From Polytrichum commune (lineage: Eukaryota > Streptophyta > Polytrichopsida > Polytrichales > Polytrichaceae): a DNA stretch of 60,000 nt. The stretch spans positions 30,849,666 through 30,909,665 of the forward strand of contig OX485807.1 of the NCBI GenBank assembly GCA_950295325.1, written 5' to 3'. This document shows positions 1-10,604 of this stretch, in pieces (within the stretch, counting starts at the first letter, position 1; each line of letters starts with the position of its first letter). The position numbers and the translations under genes are program-made. The notes under the pieces are model-generated. The model ran no database searches. It worked only from the letters and a program-made list of their open reading frames with translations, and was not told where the DNA came from.

Positions 1-1119
1 GTGACGGTACCTTAGACACCACAACTTGAAGCAAAGAGACTGCATTGTGAACTCAGACGGATACTTATAACTCCTGAACCCTAAACTCACAACGGAGAAA
101 AAACAATATTCCAATCTCACTTGATTTGGACTTTCTCCAGTCTCAAAACAGACCGTCAATGGAATGAACATCTCCTAATCCCGATCAATGAAGGCAATGT
201 CTCCTGCGTGTGGCCATCCATTGTTATCGATGATGTTGGCTGTGGCTTCGGGTTTGCTCAAATAAACTGCACAGAAGCAATTCATTTTAGAATTGACTGG
301 GAACATAGGCCCGATGGTTCACTCACGCGCTCTACAATCAGTATCCTATCTAGATAAACATCAATAACAGTCCGATGGAAGATTGCAGCAATTGATTCTA
401 TGACCTCAATGTTGGGAACATATAATTGCTCCGTCCTTACAACAAAACTAGTACCCGCATGTTAAATTCAATCACACCAGTACATGCACTCAAAATACTA
501 ACAATATCACACCATAGACTCATCGCACCACATATGTACCTATGCTATTCATGCCTGTCTGCTTCCATGTGAGATTGAGCAATATAACCAAAAATGACCA
601 CTATCCTAATGTAAATAAATTGGTTGGTCAGGAGATTGCAACGCAACTATGACAGCAAGATAGAAGCAACCTTCACCAATCTTCGGTTGATATTCCAAAT
701 TGACCTCCATAAGTCAAAGCTTCAAAATAAGTGACCCCGCCTACTGATCGTTCTAGAATGCAGTACTTCCATGCCACTACACCTCACATGGCTGCAAGAT
801 TGCTATACTTGAAAGCATGTCAACATGACTCTGTCATCTCTCTTCTGACATTAGTCACATCGAAAACCATTCCTCGACGCATTGACATTGGTTAATGGAA
901 AATTTATTCTAAATCTCTAGTTCTATTATTCCTCGGCTCCTGAATGGTATCGCTCCCATCGCTCTACATTCCTCAAGAAACCTAGCCTCCACAAAGCTTT
1001 TGCATTATTCCTATTTGGAACATAAACCATACCTGAAAACCACTTCAATCTAGAGAAATCTCTTCAATGAATAAAAAAGGACTATCTATCACCAACACAC
1101 CTTCAATAGGCTCTTGGCC
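1..1119. other. No recognisable gene
   Basis: The stretch is AT-rich with one 78-codon open frame (121-357) that matches no family I know and has no supporting structure. It is probably intergenic or old repeat sequence. Confidence 0.5.
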
Positions 1120-1475
1120 TGCCGTTAGGGTTTTAGCCGAGTTTTAGCCTTTCCGGGTTCCACTGCGGAGAGGGATTGAGAAACAAAGGCATGGTCGTAT
1201 AACCACAGAATTGTTCTCAAAATGCATAGAGGACACCCCCTTTTCCTGTGCAATGTCGATTCGAAGAGCACCTGCTTGAGGAAAAAAATCCCTGTCTCGC
1301 AAATTCGGAAATGGTCGGAAGAAGAAGCCAGATCTCGCTTCCCCGGTTGCAATGCCGAGAGCTCAATTCCGCTCCGTCCTCCAGCGAAGCCCAAGGCCGT
1401 GGCAGGACGGTTGGATGAGAACAATATGTGGATGGAACGTCGGGGAACGTTGTGGCTGCCTTAGAGAGCGACATT
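1120..1475. other. GC-richer patch with overlapping short ORFs, unassigned
   Basis: This patch is clearly more GC-rich than its surroundings and holds overlapping open frames of 80 to 99 codons on both strands (1222-1464 plus; 1125-1424 and 1217-1474 minus). None resembles a known domain. It could be a first exon or 5' UTR of an unrecognised gene on the minus strand, or a decayed gene fragment. I assign no function. Confidence 0.25.
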
Positions 1476-3144
1476 TCTGGACGGCATTTTAAGTCTTCTC
1501 CTCAAAAATCTTGTATATTAGGGGCATTAATTTCAGGAACATGCATGCATGTGGTTTATGATTTTAACAATGAATGCATCCCTTTGTGATCTAGGAACAA
1601 TTGAGCTTGCTCTTACATTGTTTGCTAGAATAAAGTACAAGATGGTGTAGAGGTTCTCAATGACTGCTTGCTCTTAACTATGGAATAGTAAGTATTTGCT
1701 CTATTTATTGACTTGAATAAAATAAATAGATTGTTAGATCTCACCTTTAGCCACATTGCCATGTCAACCCTAGATTTTCCTAGAAGTGTGTCTCATTCAT
1801 TGGTCAAAGTGATTGCTAGGATTATGTTGGTGGTTCAGAGATAAATTGGCAAACTTGAGGGACTGATTAAATCATAATTATGAAGGTATGTGGACCTTAT
1901 GTGATCATCCTTCCTAAATGGACACTTACATTTGAGTGAGGAATAACACGTTTGTAACAACTAACAATGAATACCAAATTGGCATATTTACAATGAGCTC
2001 AAAATGTTTTAGCCGTTTTGTTCAATTGTTTATGCAATTGGAAAGCAAGCCTCTGTAATTCTTCAAAAAAGAAAAGAAAAGAAAAAGAAAAAAAACTAAT
2101 GTGAATTTGAGCCTGTTGGCCCTACCCTATTTAAGAGTTCCGTTTGGGTTGGGTTTACTGCCTACTTGAGGTGGACTAAAGAGAAAAAGACTAATTACTT
2201 AAACCCCCCATCTATGCCCATCATTTTCTTTGGTTTCTTCCTTATGTAAACTTCTATTCATATTAAATCCTCCTCAAACCCTAAACTCCCTTATATCTTA
2301 CACCTCAAAAACTCACATTCTACATGCTAATTTTCATTATTATTGTACAAATTTCAACATGTGAGGTAGATCCTGAATTTAACATATGAGAGCCCACAAA
2401 AAAGACAACCTAAACCACATGAACCTTTGAAGTCATCATTTATGTCTTAATATCTAGGATATTAGTGATAGATTCATCAATCTCACCAATGGTGTCTTGT
2501 CTATTTATCCTAAGTGAACTTCCAAGTCACTTGTGTAGGTCATGTTGGTCGTTTAGCATTTGCAAATCCACAAACCTTAATTCCCCAGGGTGTGCACTAT
2601 TCATTAAAACCAAGCATCACGTGCGTGCATGCCCCTTATTAAAATACCCCTGTATACATTTTATTTTTGCTAAAATCAAGCAATATACTTACAAATCTCA
2701 TTGCTTCAAAATACATTTCCATACATACACAAGGGTCCAAAAACAAATACAGAAATTGTATATAACATGTGTACAAATGTTTGGAAATCCAAAAATATGG
2801 CCCTATTATATGTATAATATCAAATCATGGATTTTTAGTTATAAAGTCGTTACTTAGTGGATGAAAAAACACATGATTCTTGGTCCAGGTCTAACTTGAA
2901 CGCGTAAACGCGTAAATGCGTACTTTACATATATTTTTCTATAGCCTCATGTATATCTACTTCTTGCTTAATAGCAATATGTCTCTTGTACGTACATTTT
3001 GTACATGCTTGTTTTAAATAATACCCCTTTTGTGCACCCACGTGTATAAATACAGTACTTGAACAGTGCACTCCCTGGGCTTAATTCTCGCTCTACTAAA
3101 TGCATGGTAAGGTGATGTGTGTTATTTGAATACTTTTCTCTCTA
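1476..3144. other. AT-rich intergenic DNA, nothing assigned
   Basis: No coding domain or structured repeat was recognised. A short tandem run of ACGCGTAA-like units lies near 2899-2922. The 130-codon open frame at 2465-2857 is low-complexity AT-rich sequence and is not believed to be a gene. Confidence 0.5.
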
Positions 3145-3435
3145 CACCCACTTCTTGTAGGACATGAAACACATGATGAGTGCAAGATGGTTAGGAAATC
3201 CACATCTTTCTTGTAGTCATGTGCCTCATAATGTTTGGAGCTCTTATTTATTATCAAAGTGAAAATTTCACTGTTGATTTATTGGTCACATAGGTCTTCC
3301 TAATCATGCTGATTATTAAATTTGAAATGATTAACTTATTTGGAACACATAATCCAATCTCTTTTAAACACATGTCTTTTTGGTGTCCATTCTTACATCT
3401 ACACCTGACCATATACCACTCAAATATAGGTGTCC
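3145..3435 (+). repeat. Dispersed 0.3-kb repeat, copy 1 (upstream of gene 1)
   Basis: This segment aligns over about 290 bases, with many substitutions, to 9185-9461 in the same orientation. Both start with CACCCACTTCT(T/C)GTAGGA and end near ACCACTCAAA(T/G)A. The two copies bracket the gene 1 island. A shorter related scrap (GAGCACGTAGTCCAATCTC) lies in the gene 1 intron near 7816. The origin is probably an old transposable element. Confidence 0.7.
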
Positions 3436-3700
3436 AGATTATTGGTATGTTGGATTTAGGCACGCCTAACTTAGGTCTACAAGTACCAAAGAACCCAAGG
3501 GCCGAGAGATTTGGGTCCCCTCTGCAGCAGCGCTTTACGCAGAGTGTCACATAAACCTGAAACATGGGTGGGACCTTGCATTGATGTGATTGGAGGTGGG
3601 AAGAAACCAGTTCCCGAGTTTGAGGGTCCTCAGGTGGATAAACTAGCTTTGTGGGCCATAACTTATGAACAAGATATCTGAAACATGTAGAAGAGGAGAT

Positions 3701-4380
3701 GACTCATGAGCAGAGTTCGGGAAGTTTTTGAAGCCTTAGTGGCTAATTGCTGGTAGTTGCTACGAAGGGTCGGATTTTTTCCAATTTACATCGGCAACAG
3801 CCGGTCTTTTGTAAAATCAATCGGCCAATTGCCTATATTTTCATATTTTCATTGGCCAATATCCGATTAAATGGAATTCATATCGGCACTAATTGTTTAA
3901 AATATGTATGAAAAGTTATTAGAAATCATTTCTTAGTACAAAATCTTGAATAAGTGAAAAGAAAGGCATGTTCAAAACTTTAAATTTGAAGCGTTAATAT
4001 CCTTGGCAGGAATTGAACCTAGCAATGCCTTCACCGCTTGAAGGCCAAGGGTCCCCCAATTCTTCATAGAAGCAATTGGATTTGGTCATGGAAAGGTTGT
4101 ATAATTCAAAAAGTTGAAGGTTTAGGGTACTCCTTCAAGTGCATCATCAGATGCCCCAGACAAATAGCGCTCTAGATGATTCCGGCTGAAATCCAGTTTC
4201 TCACAAGAAGAATCGGCTACATTTCCTGGATATTTTCTGGTCCATCAGCTAATTGCCGGAGGATTGAAATTACAGTCGGATTGCCATCCGATGGTTGGAA
4301 AGTTGGACCGGCCATGAGGGGAAATCCATCGGCTGATGATGAACTAGCCGTTGGTTTTCCCCGAACATAGCTCATGAGTC
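3701..4380. mobile_element. Putative 0.68-kb nonautonomous element with imperfect terminal inverted repeats
   Basis: The ends are inverted copies matching at 18 of 21 positions: GACTCATGAGC, three differing bases, then GTTCGGG. The interior has several CGGC(T/C)AATTGCC-like words. No target duplication is evident, and the outer 12 bases at the right end are themselves a palindrome, so chance contributes. The 64-codon open frame at 4176-4370 inside it is not thought to be a gene. Confidence 0.4.
3995..4065 (-). repeat. tRNA-like pol III promoter remnant
   Basis: On the minus strand a D-arm-like block (CCTTCAAGCGGTGAAGG) is followed closely by a B-box-like GGTTCAATTCC. The anticodon arm is missing, so this is not a tRNA gene; it may be the head of an old SINE inside the 3701-4380 element. 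Confidence 0.35.
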
Positions 4381-5069
4381 TAGAGTGTCAAGCGAGAAGA
4401 ATCTCATGTTACTAATATCACTCTTGTCTTTAACATAAAATTTGCTTTAAAAAAACTATTGATTGATTATGCTTTGGAAATAGGGTATTTGTCACACATT
4501 TAGAACACTATATGAGCATTCGATTAATAGGTGATACTTTTGAGTAATGGGCTTGTCACTTCTTTTCATTGGGAGGACGACATGTTTGTTTTAAATGAAC
4601 TTATGTTGAGAAAGTCTCTCGAAAATGGAGATGTTTCAAGAACATCACAAATAATATGTTCATGATATAATAGTTGCTATGAGCCAAAATGCATTGACTC
4701 AAAATTGACATTGAACTTTAGAAAACTACCACCAAGGGTTCAACTTTTTCTTCCTTCTTTTCCCAGGGTGCTCCTCCCTCTAAACCAAACTTAGGGTCAT
4801 GTTGCTAATGTCTTAGTTTAATTTCCTTAGCAATGAAAATTTGTTGTTCAATCCACATCCATGAAAAACAAAAAACAAAAAAAAAACAAAAAAACTTTGC
4901 ACCACAATCATACATTTTTAGGCTTGAAACCTAACACACATAATCCTAAACAAAAGGAAATTAGAAAAGGAACAATACCCAGTCCCACTTGACTCTACAC
5001 ACTCACTAACACCAAAACCCAAAATTAATATAAAACACATAACCCTATCACTAACCACATGGTCCACCT
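4381..5069. other. Intergenic, nothing assigned
   Basis: AT-rich sequence with an A-rich run near 4863-4895. No gene or structured element was seen. Confidence 0.5.
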
Positions 5070-5151
5070 ATGAAAGTAGGCACTAAGCCACCCCTACTCC
5101 CATGCTCACGCGGACATGGGAAGGAGGTGGTGAACAAACATCGCAAAGATA

Positions 5152-5205
5152 TTGACTCACGCGTCATGGTAAAAGACATTGACTCGCGTGTCATGGTAAA
5201 AGACA
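5152..5205 (+). repeat. Two-copy 27-bp tandem repeat
   Basis: The unit TTGACTCRCGYGTCATGGTA plus AAAGACA occurs twice back to back, differing at two transitions. It lies at the upstream edge of the gene 1 island. Confidence 0.8.
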
Positions 5206-5484
5206 CTGACGTTCCTTTTTCTTTCTTTCTCTTGGAACTTGAAATGTGTGACCATGCTGCGTGTACATGATGTTGGTTTTGGGTATGCCTACCTTAGGGT
5301 GGGAATGTCAAGGAAAGGAGTGAGACCAAAGCAAGTTATAACTTATGAAATGAAGAAGACGAAGAAGTGGTCTCGTCATCATGACTCACGCAACCGTCGA
5401 CAAGCGAGAAGAAACTCCCCAGTGTCAGTCATTCGGTCGATCGAGGTACTCCAATGTTTGATCATTGAGCAACTCTCCATGTCA

Positions 5485-6714
5485 GTCAAAAGTCGGCAGG
5501 AAAAACAAACATATTTGCGGTCCTGCCGACTTTTCTTTTCGGGACAACTGAACCTCGAATATGGTGAGGTCAGGTGCCTGCCAACGGGTAAAATTTTGAA
5601 GCTGTCGGGACAGCTGCAAGAAAATGAACAACCTCCAAATTACGAGGGAACTCACATGCTCAGCTGGCTACATGTACTGCGGGTTTAGTACACTTTACTT
5701 TGAGCAACACAACACAAGGAAAGTTCCTTGAAATCAAAGATGCCGGCGCTGGACTAGGAATTATGAATATGCCGCACGACAACATCATAATAAGTACCTC
5801 AGGTACAGTAGGTATGCGGGTTACGTGGTGACCAAATTCGTTCGGAGAATGCAAGGAAAGGGAGGGATCGCAATTGAAGAATCGCAGCAGGTTAAGTAAC
5901 AATAATCGACACAATCTCTGGCATCGGAATGAGCTATCCTGCGAGTGAGGGAAGAAGGCACGCGATTTCGTGTCGGGTTATAAGTCTTGTCGGCCGTCTT
6001 TCTAACAACAACAAGTGGCATTCAGCAATGGGGGCGACTCTGTGCACATCACGAACGGTTTCGTTTTGTCGTTCTCTGCTGTTGCTGCTGATGACGAGTT
6101 CGCTAAAAGAGCAGATAAAGAGTCGGCAAGAGTTCATTGAATCCAGTGAATAAGGATTAAGAAGGGCGGGGAGTGACGATCGACTCAGGTTAATTAATTT
6201 CCTTCGCTCGTAATTGCTCATCATTTGAGTACTCAGTTGTGGCGCTCATGTGTCGGTGATCCTCATGTTGATATGTTTGTGTGTGTCTGAGTGTGTCGGG
6301 TGAATTAGGGGGCAGAGTTGTTTTTGTCGTTGTGGCTGGTTCTGCAGCTTGGTTGAATCAATCCATTTTACATTCTTGCACATTATTACAATAGACCGAG
6401 CGTTGTTGGCCCTTACAAAACCTGTCGGTTTGGTTTCTGTCGGTGTAAGTTGCTGCATGGGATAACCTTCGTAGGTACTCTTGGGAGGAGTTGTCGCATG
6501 TGTAGCACTATTGCACGTTCCTCTACACCGAATTCACTTCTTCTGTACCGTATAATTAGTTCTTCTGAGTATACTTAGAATGTCGCTGTCGATAAAATTG
6601 TTGTAGTTTGGGTCCAGGATAAGTAACGCTTTTGGTAGAAGAATCAGCTGGCCGAGTGGAGGTTATCGTCGATCAATCCTACGGAGTTTCGGTTCGATCT
6701 CTACCTTTACCTCC
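5485..6714 (+). promoter_or_regulatory. Upstream region of gene 1, rich in RCCGAC (DRE/CRT) motifs
   Basis: Counting by eye on both strands, the pentamer GTCGG/CCGAC occurs about 11 times from 5492 to 6721 (last copy overlapping the start codon). Eight of these fit the full RCCGAC core: at 5492, 5525, 5989, 6122, 6252, 6424, 6439 and 6717. Chance predicts roughly one. A palindrome AGCTGTC-GG-GACAGCT lies near 5600. No confident TATA box or transcription start was identified; the small open frames here are probably leader or promoter sequence. Because the downstream gene encodes a protein whose AP2 domain has the DREB-type valine, self-regulation is a reasonable inference, not a demonstrated fact. 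Confidence 0.5.
5488..5534. promoter_or_regulatory. Perfect 14-bp stem hairpin carrying two DRE-type cores
   Basis: AAAAGTCGGCAGGA and its exact inverse TCCTGCCGACTTTT are separated by a 19-base loop. Each arm contains GCCGAC, the DRE/CRT core, so the structure is either an inverted pair of binding sites or an RNA hairpin. It lies about 1.2 kb upstream of the gene 1 start codon. Confidence 0.6.
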
Positions 6715-8544
6715 ATGTCGGCATCGTCTTCGTCGAATGCAGAAGAAAAAAGAAGAGCAGCATCAAATTGCCCCGGACCTTCATTACCACCGGTCAGTGC
6801 AAACAATACAGATCCTAATCGCACGAGAGCATTCAACCCTAACTTCAGACCCACATCAGCAGCTCATACTGATAGTGATCAGCACTATAGCATGAAGCTT
6901 CGTTCTCATGCTCATTCCAGTAGCACGCCAGAAATCTCCAACATCTTCGACGCAGCGACAACATCATCCATGCCGGACGAGGTCACGTTGAGATCAGACA
7001 TAGTGGAGGCCAGGCGTCAGCGGTCGACAACAGTATCATCCGAACAGATCAGTCACTGCATGGCAGGCACTGAATTAGACAACTCTCTCCGGAAACGAAA
7101 ATCTTACCCTTGCCTAAAATGTCACAAGCTCTTCCGATCAGGACAATCACTTGGCGGCCACATGAACAGCCATCAGAGAGCAAATGCAAATCCGAGACAA
7201 GAGGTCGACCAAGAAGCAGGTGGACAGTCTGGTACACCCTTTCCTCCTCAGGATTACAGTTGTGGTCACTTCCAAGTTCCAACCCTACAGACAAGTTGGG
7301 TCATTGGATCGGCCTGAACTTTGTCTCATATGGTTAGCAATTGCAAATCACACCTACTAGACCAGAGATTTGATCGGGAGTTGGTTGTTTTGCATACAAA
7401 CTCTTTCCATATTCGGTTAGTTTTCAGTAAGTTTCAGTGCATGCTTGGAGTCGGTGGAGATTTGAGCCATGAACATTCTGTATCGGTTCAATGGGTCAAG
7501 CTCATCTTAGCACCTCTTGCCATGCCAATTTGATCCTCGATGTACCGATATAGAAAGTTCTTCATTCAAACCTGTACACCGACTCCAAGCATGCACTGAA
7601 ACTTTACCAAACTTGAAAAGTATTGTATGTAATACAACCAACTCCCCAACCCAACTTTGATATAACTATAAGATAACTCTATTGTCAAACAAATTTTTAG
7701 CATTGGAGGTGAGATGCAAAAGTGTAGGCTTAGGTAAAAGTCTAGATTCTCTTTCTCATTCAGTGATCATGCCATACGCCCTCCAAGTTGAACCTAAACT
7801 AGTTTCCATATTCTGAGCACGTAGTCCAATCTCATTGTATTCCGTGACATGTTTTTGATGTCAGTAAGCAAGCATATTCTTTTAAAAAATTGATCTTAGC
7901 AGCTCCAAATGATTATCATGTGCTAAAGATTCAAGCTGACTCCTGCAGGGCCTTCTTCTGAGCCCGGTGTCGATAATGCTACGATTTACCGAGGAGTTCG
8001 ACATCGCAAAGAACAGAACAAGTGGGTAGTGGAGATTCGACCCCCCAAAGACCAGAGAACGGTGTGGCTTGGGACATACGAATCCCAGTTGGAAGCCGCC
8101 TACGCCTACGACGCCGCTATTTGCTACTTTGGCACAGGATCTCCTCTCAACTTCGGAATGCACGAGCTCTACCGAAACATACGGAAGGTAAATCCCGGGT
8201 TGTGCGGTAAAAAGCGTGCGATCGAGATCCGGGAAGTGATCAAGGAAGTGTCGAGACAAGCCATGGAAGAAGATCGTGCTCGAAGGCAAACTGCACAGAC
8301 GTTTAATGCAGGAGGAGGTCCACCGGGGTTACTGGATCATCACGTCGACGCATCAATTCCAAGTACTAGTGGTTCAACACCGCCAGCTTATATTCCTGGA
8401 ATTGCAGCTCCAACCGGCGCCAATGTTCGAGAAGAACAACATCATGAGGCTAACGTCTCGGAGGACAATGGTGAACTGATTTATTTCCCAGAAATTGATG
8501 ATCCAGATGGTTATGCTAACATTGATCATCACCCAAATCTATAG
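6715..8544 (+). CDS. Gene 1: C2H2 zinc finger-AP2/ERF fusion transcription factor (two exons)
   Basis: Probable nuclear DNA-binding regulator of 381 residues. Exon 1 is 6715-7264 and exon 2 is 7949-8544; GT at 7265 and AG at 7947-7948 give a phase-1 junction that makes the linker (YSCG then PSSEPG) match the paralogue at 37417. Exon 1 encodes one plant-type finger, C133-X2-C136-X12-H149-X3-H153, with [10 protein letters not shown] in place of the common QALGGH. Exon 2 encodes an AP2/ERF domain (about residues 197-252: YRGVRHRK, KWVVEIRPP, WLGTYES, AAYAYDAA, LNF). The V14 position is valine as in DREB proteins; position 19 is proline, not the usual E or D. A conserved helix (REVIKEVSRQAME, about 278-290) follows, then an acidic tail. 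ATG 6715 is the first in-frame Met after a TAG at 6604. The splice sites are inferred and transcript data would settle them. Confidence 0.85.
7265..7948 (+). other. Gene 1 intron (684 bp) between the finger and AP2 exons
   Basis: Reading through from exon 1 gives a stop after about 16 further codons. The AP2 frame has no start of its own before the domain begins, so an intron is needed to join the two. The donor TGTG|GTCACT is weak. Other phase-1 donors exist near 7220 and 7231, but the chosen one best preserves linker similarity to gene 2. Confidence 0.7.
7421..7612. repeat. Long hairpin inside the gene 1 intron
   Basis: Two arms of about 80 bases face each other across a loop of about 31 bases. 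The core is a perfect 26-bp inverted match running from 7431 to 7456 (starting GTTTCAGTGCATGCTTGGAG), and the outer arms pair with mismatches. The form suits a young inverted duplication, a MITE or a small-RNA precursor. I recognise no known plant microRNA sequence in it. Confidence 0.8.
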
Positions 8545-8700
8545 TCATCTTCACTACACCATTTCATCTTCTTCTTCTTCTTTTGTTGTTATTTTGTTTT
8601 TGATTTGATGATAAGACAAATAAAACATTAATATTGCATTGCCTTAAACATTTAGAAGGCGACCGGTGGAGCCAATTATCATGAACTCCAGGAGGGTGGC
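8545..8700 (+). other. Gene 1 3' UTR with candidate polyadenylation signal
   Basis: A T-rich stretch follows the stop codon and AATAAA occurs at 8619-8624, about 75 bases downstream. The cleavage site was not determined. Confidence 0.45.
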
Positions 8701-9184
8701 CAGTTCCTTGAATCACCGTTTATCATGCTCATTAATTAGCTACTGTGAGGATTTGGTTTTCATTTAGCGGTGGCAGGCAGTTATGATGCAATTTTCATTG
8801 CGAAACAGAAGGGTGGTGGTTAGATCCACACTGACGGCCAATCCATTAACGACTTAATTGAGTTGCTTTCAGCTGATTATGTCTTTGAGTTGTATTATAT
8901 GTAATTAAATGGTCTAGACCGACTACAGATCTTGTATTAGTATGCGACAAAAGTTAGTACTTAGACGGCCACAAGGCCACCATTTCCTTGGCCTCCAAAC
9001 ACTTATGATCAGATATCATTCTGCTCAGTAAGAGTTGTCGAGAGACCTGACAGCTTCATGTACATAAATTATTGGAGTTTTTTGTATGAAATACTTGCTC
9101 TTCATGAAATGTTGAAGTTGCTATGCTTCTGATTGCTGTTTGTAACATCATGCATGCTACTAAAGTAGGAAGCTTTTTTCTTGG

Positions 9185-9461
9185 CACCCACTTCTCGTAG
9201 GATATAAAATATGCAACTAGTGTGACATGATTACCACATCCAAATCTTGCTCGCAGCCCCTTTTCTCATAAGTTTTGGAGTCTTCTTCATTGCCAAAGTA
9301 AAGATTTTCTCAATCGTTAATATTTGATCAATCATGTTGATTATCGCATCTGGAATGCTTCAAAAGAATTGAGTACGTAGTCCAAGCTCTTTTCAACACA
9401 TGTAGTTTTGGTGTTTGTTCTTAGATTCACACCAAATCATACACCACTCAAAGTAGATGTG
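9185..9461 (+). repeat. Dispersed 0.3-kb repeat, copy 2 (downstream of gene 1)
   Basis: This is the partner of the repeat at 3145-3435, in the same orientation, starting CACCCACTTCTCGTAGGA. It marks the downstream border of the gene 1 island. Confidence 0.7.
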
Positions 9462-9984
9462 GCACAAAAATAACTACAATAAATAACATGTAAAGTGTTG
9501 AAACCGGTTTTAATTGATGATGGGAATAATTATGTCTTGCATCTAAATATCATCAAGGGAATCTATGTAAATTAACCTTGGAGGATAGTGACATGATAGG
9601 TGGTCACTTTATTTTCCATAAATATTGACATTTTGAATAGCTTTATTCAACTAGCCAAAATTAACCAAGGCATTGGGCCTTGAGAAAGAGAATGGTGCAT
9701 CTAAATTCGTGGGCCCAAGCATAGTTTACTGTGCATATTATAAAGAAGGGACGGGTTTTGAGGCATCGGCAATGGGTCCAACCGTGCGCATGGGCAAGAT
9801 ATGCATTGGCATGTGGGAATTTGATGAATCATAATGAATACGTGTGTGGACTATGTTCAAGGAGAAGACATCCATCCAGAGGTGAGTGTAGAGTTACTTA
9901 GAGGCTTTCCAATGAATCAATGTATCATTTGAGTGTTATGATTGATGAAATGACACTCTCTTCCGTAATTCTCATTGATGTTAT

Positions 9985-10425
9985 GCACACTTAGCATTAT
10001 AGGTATCTCACTAATAATTTATGTTTGCTAGCAATCAAAAGCCATCAGTGTATGTAGGTACAATGCTTGATATCGTCGTTCCTAAATATCCTTGTAGATT
10101 TTGTTCTAAAACACCAAGTGGCTATCATGTTTAGGGTATGGTAGTTATAGGTGGTGAACGAGGAGAGCTAACACAATACAACCTTGGTGAGGACAATGGA
10201 GTGGACACCAAGTGCTTTAGCATTATAGGGTATCTCACTATTAATTTCTATTTGTTAACTAGCAAGAGAAAGCCATTAGTGTGTGTAAGCGTGGTGCTTG
10301 ATATCATCGTTCGCAAATGTCCTTGTAGAGTTTGTTACAAAACATCAAGTGGTTGTCATGCATGTTTAAGGTATTGTAGTCATAAGTGATGAACAAGGAG
10401 AGCTGCCACAACCTTGGGGGTGGGC
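9985..10425 (+). repeat. Two-copy tandem duplication, period about 226 bp
   Basis: The unit starting TTAGCATTATAGG(G)TATCTC occurs at about 9991 and 10217. Both copies run through TTGTAGA(T/G)TTTGTT and GAGAGCT and end at ACCTTGG. The 83-codon open frame at 10138-10389 spans the repeat and is not considered a gene. Confidence 0.75.
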
Positions 10426-10604
10426 TCTTCATACCATGTATGAACTAACGCAAGTGTAAGAAGGGGTATTATTTGAGGTCCTAAGTGGTTGTCAAAGAAC
10501 TCAGATGCAAAACCCCCCGACGGCACCAAGGATGTGCGCACAAAGGCGCAAGAACTTCATGTTACTTGGTGGCATCTAAAGATACCAGGGTGATATTTGC
10601 AACA

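Noticed and set aside
2465-2857. 130-codon open frame
   Set aside because: AT-rich, low-complexity and without motif similarity; expected by chance in such sequence.
3995-4065. tRNA gene
   Set aside because: D-arm and T-arm-like pieces are present but there is no anticodon arm or acceptor stem.
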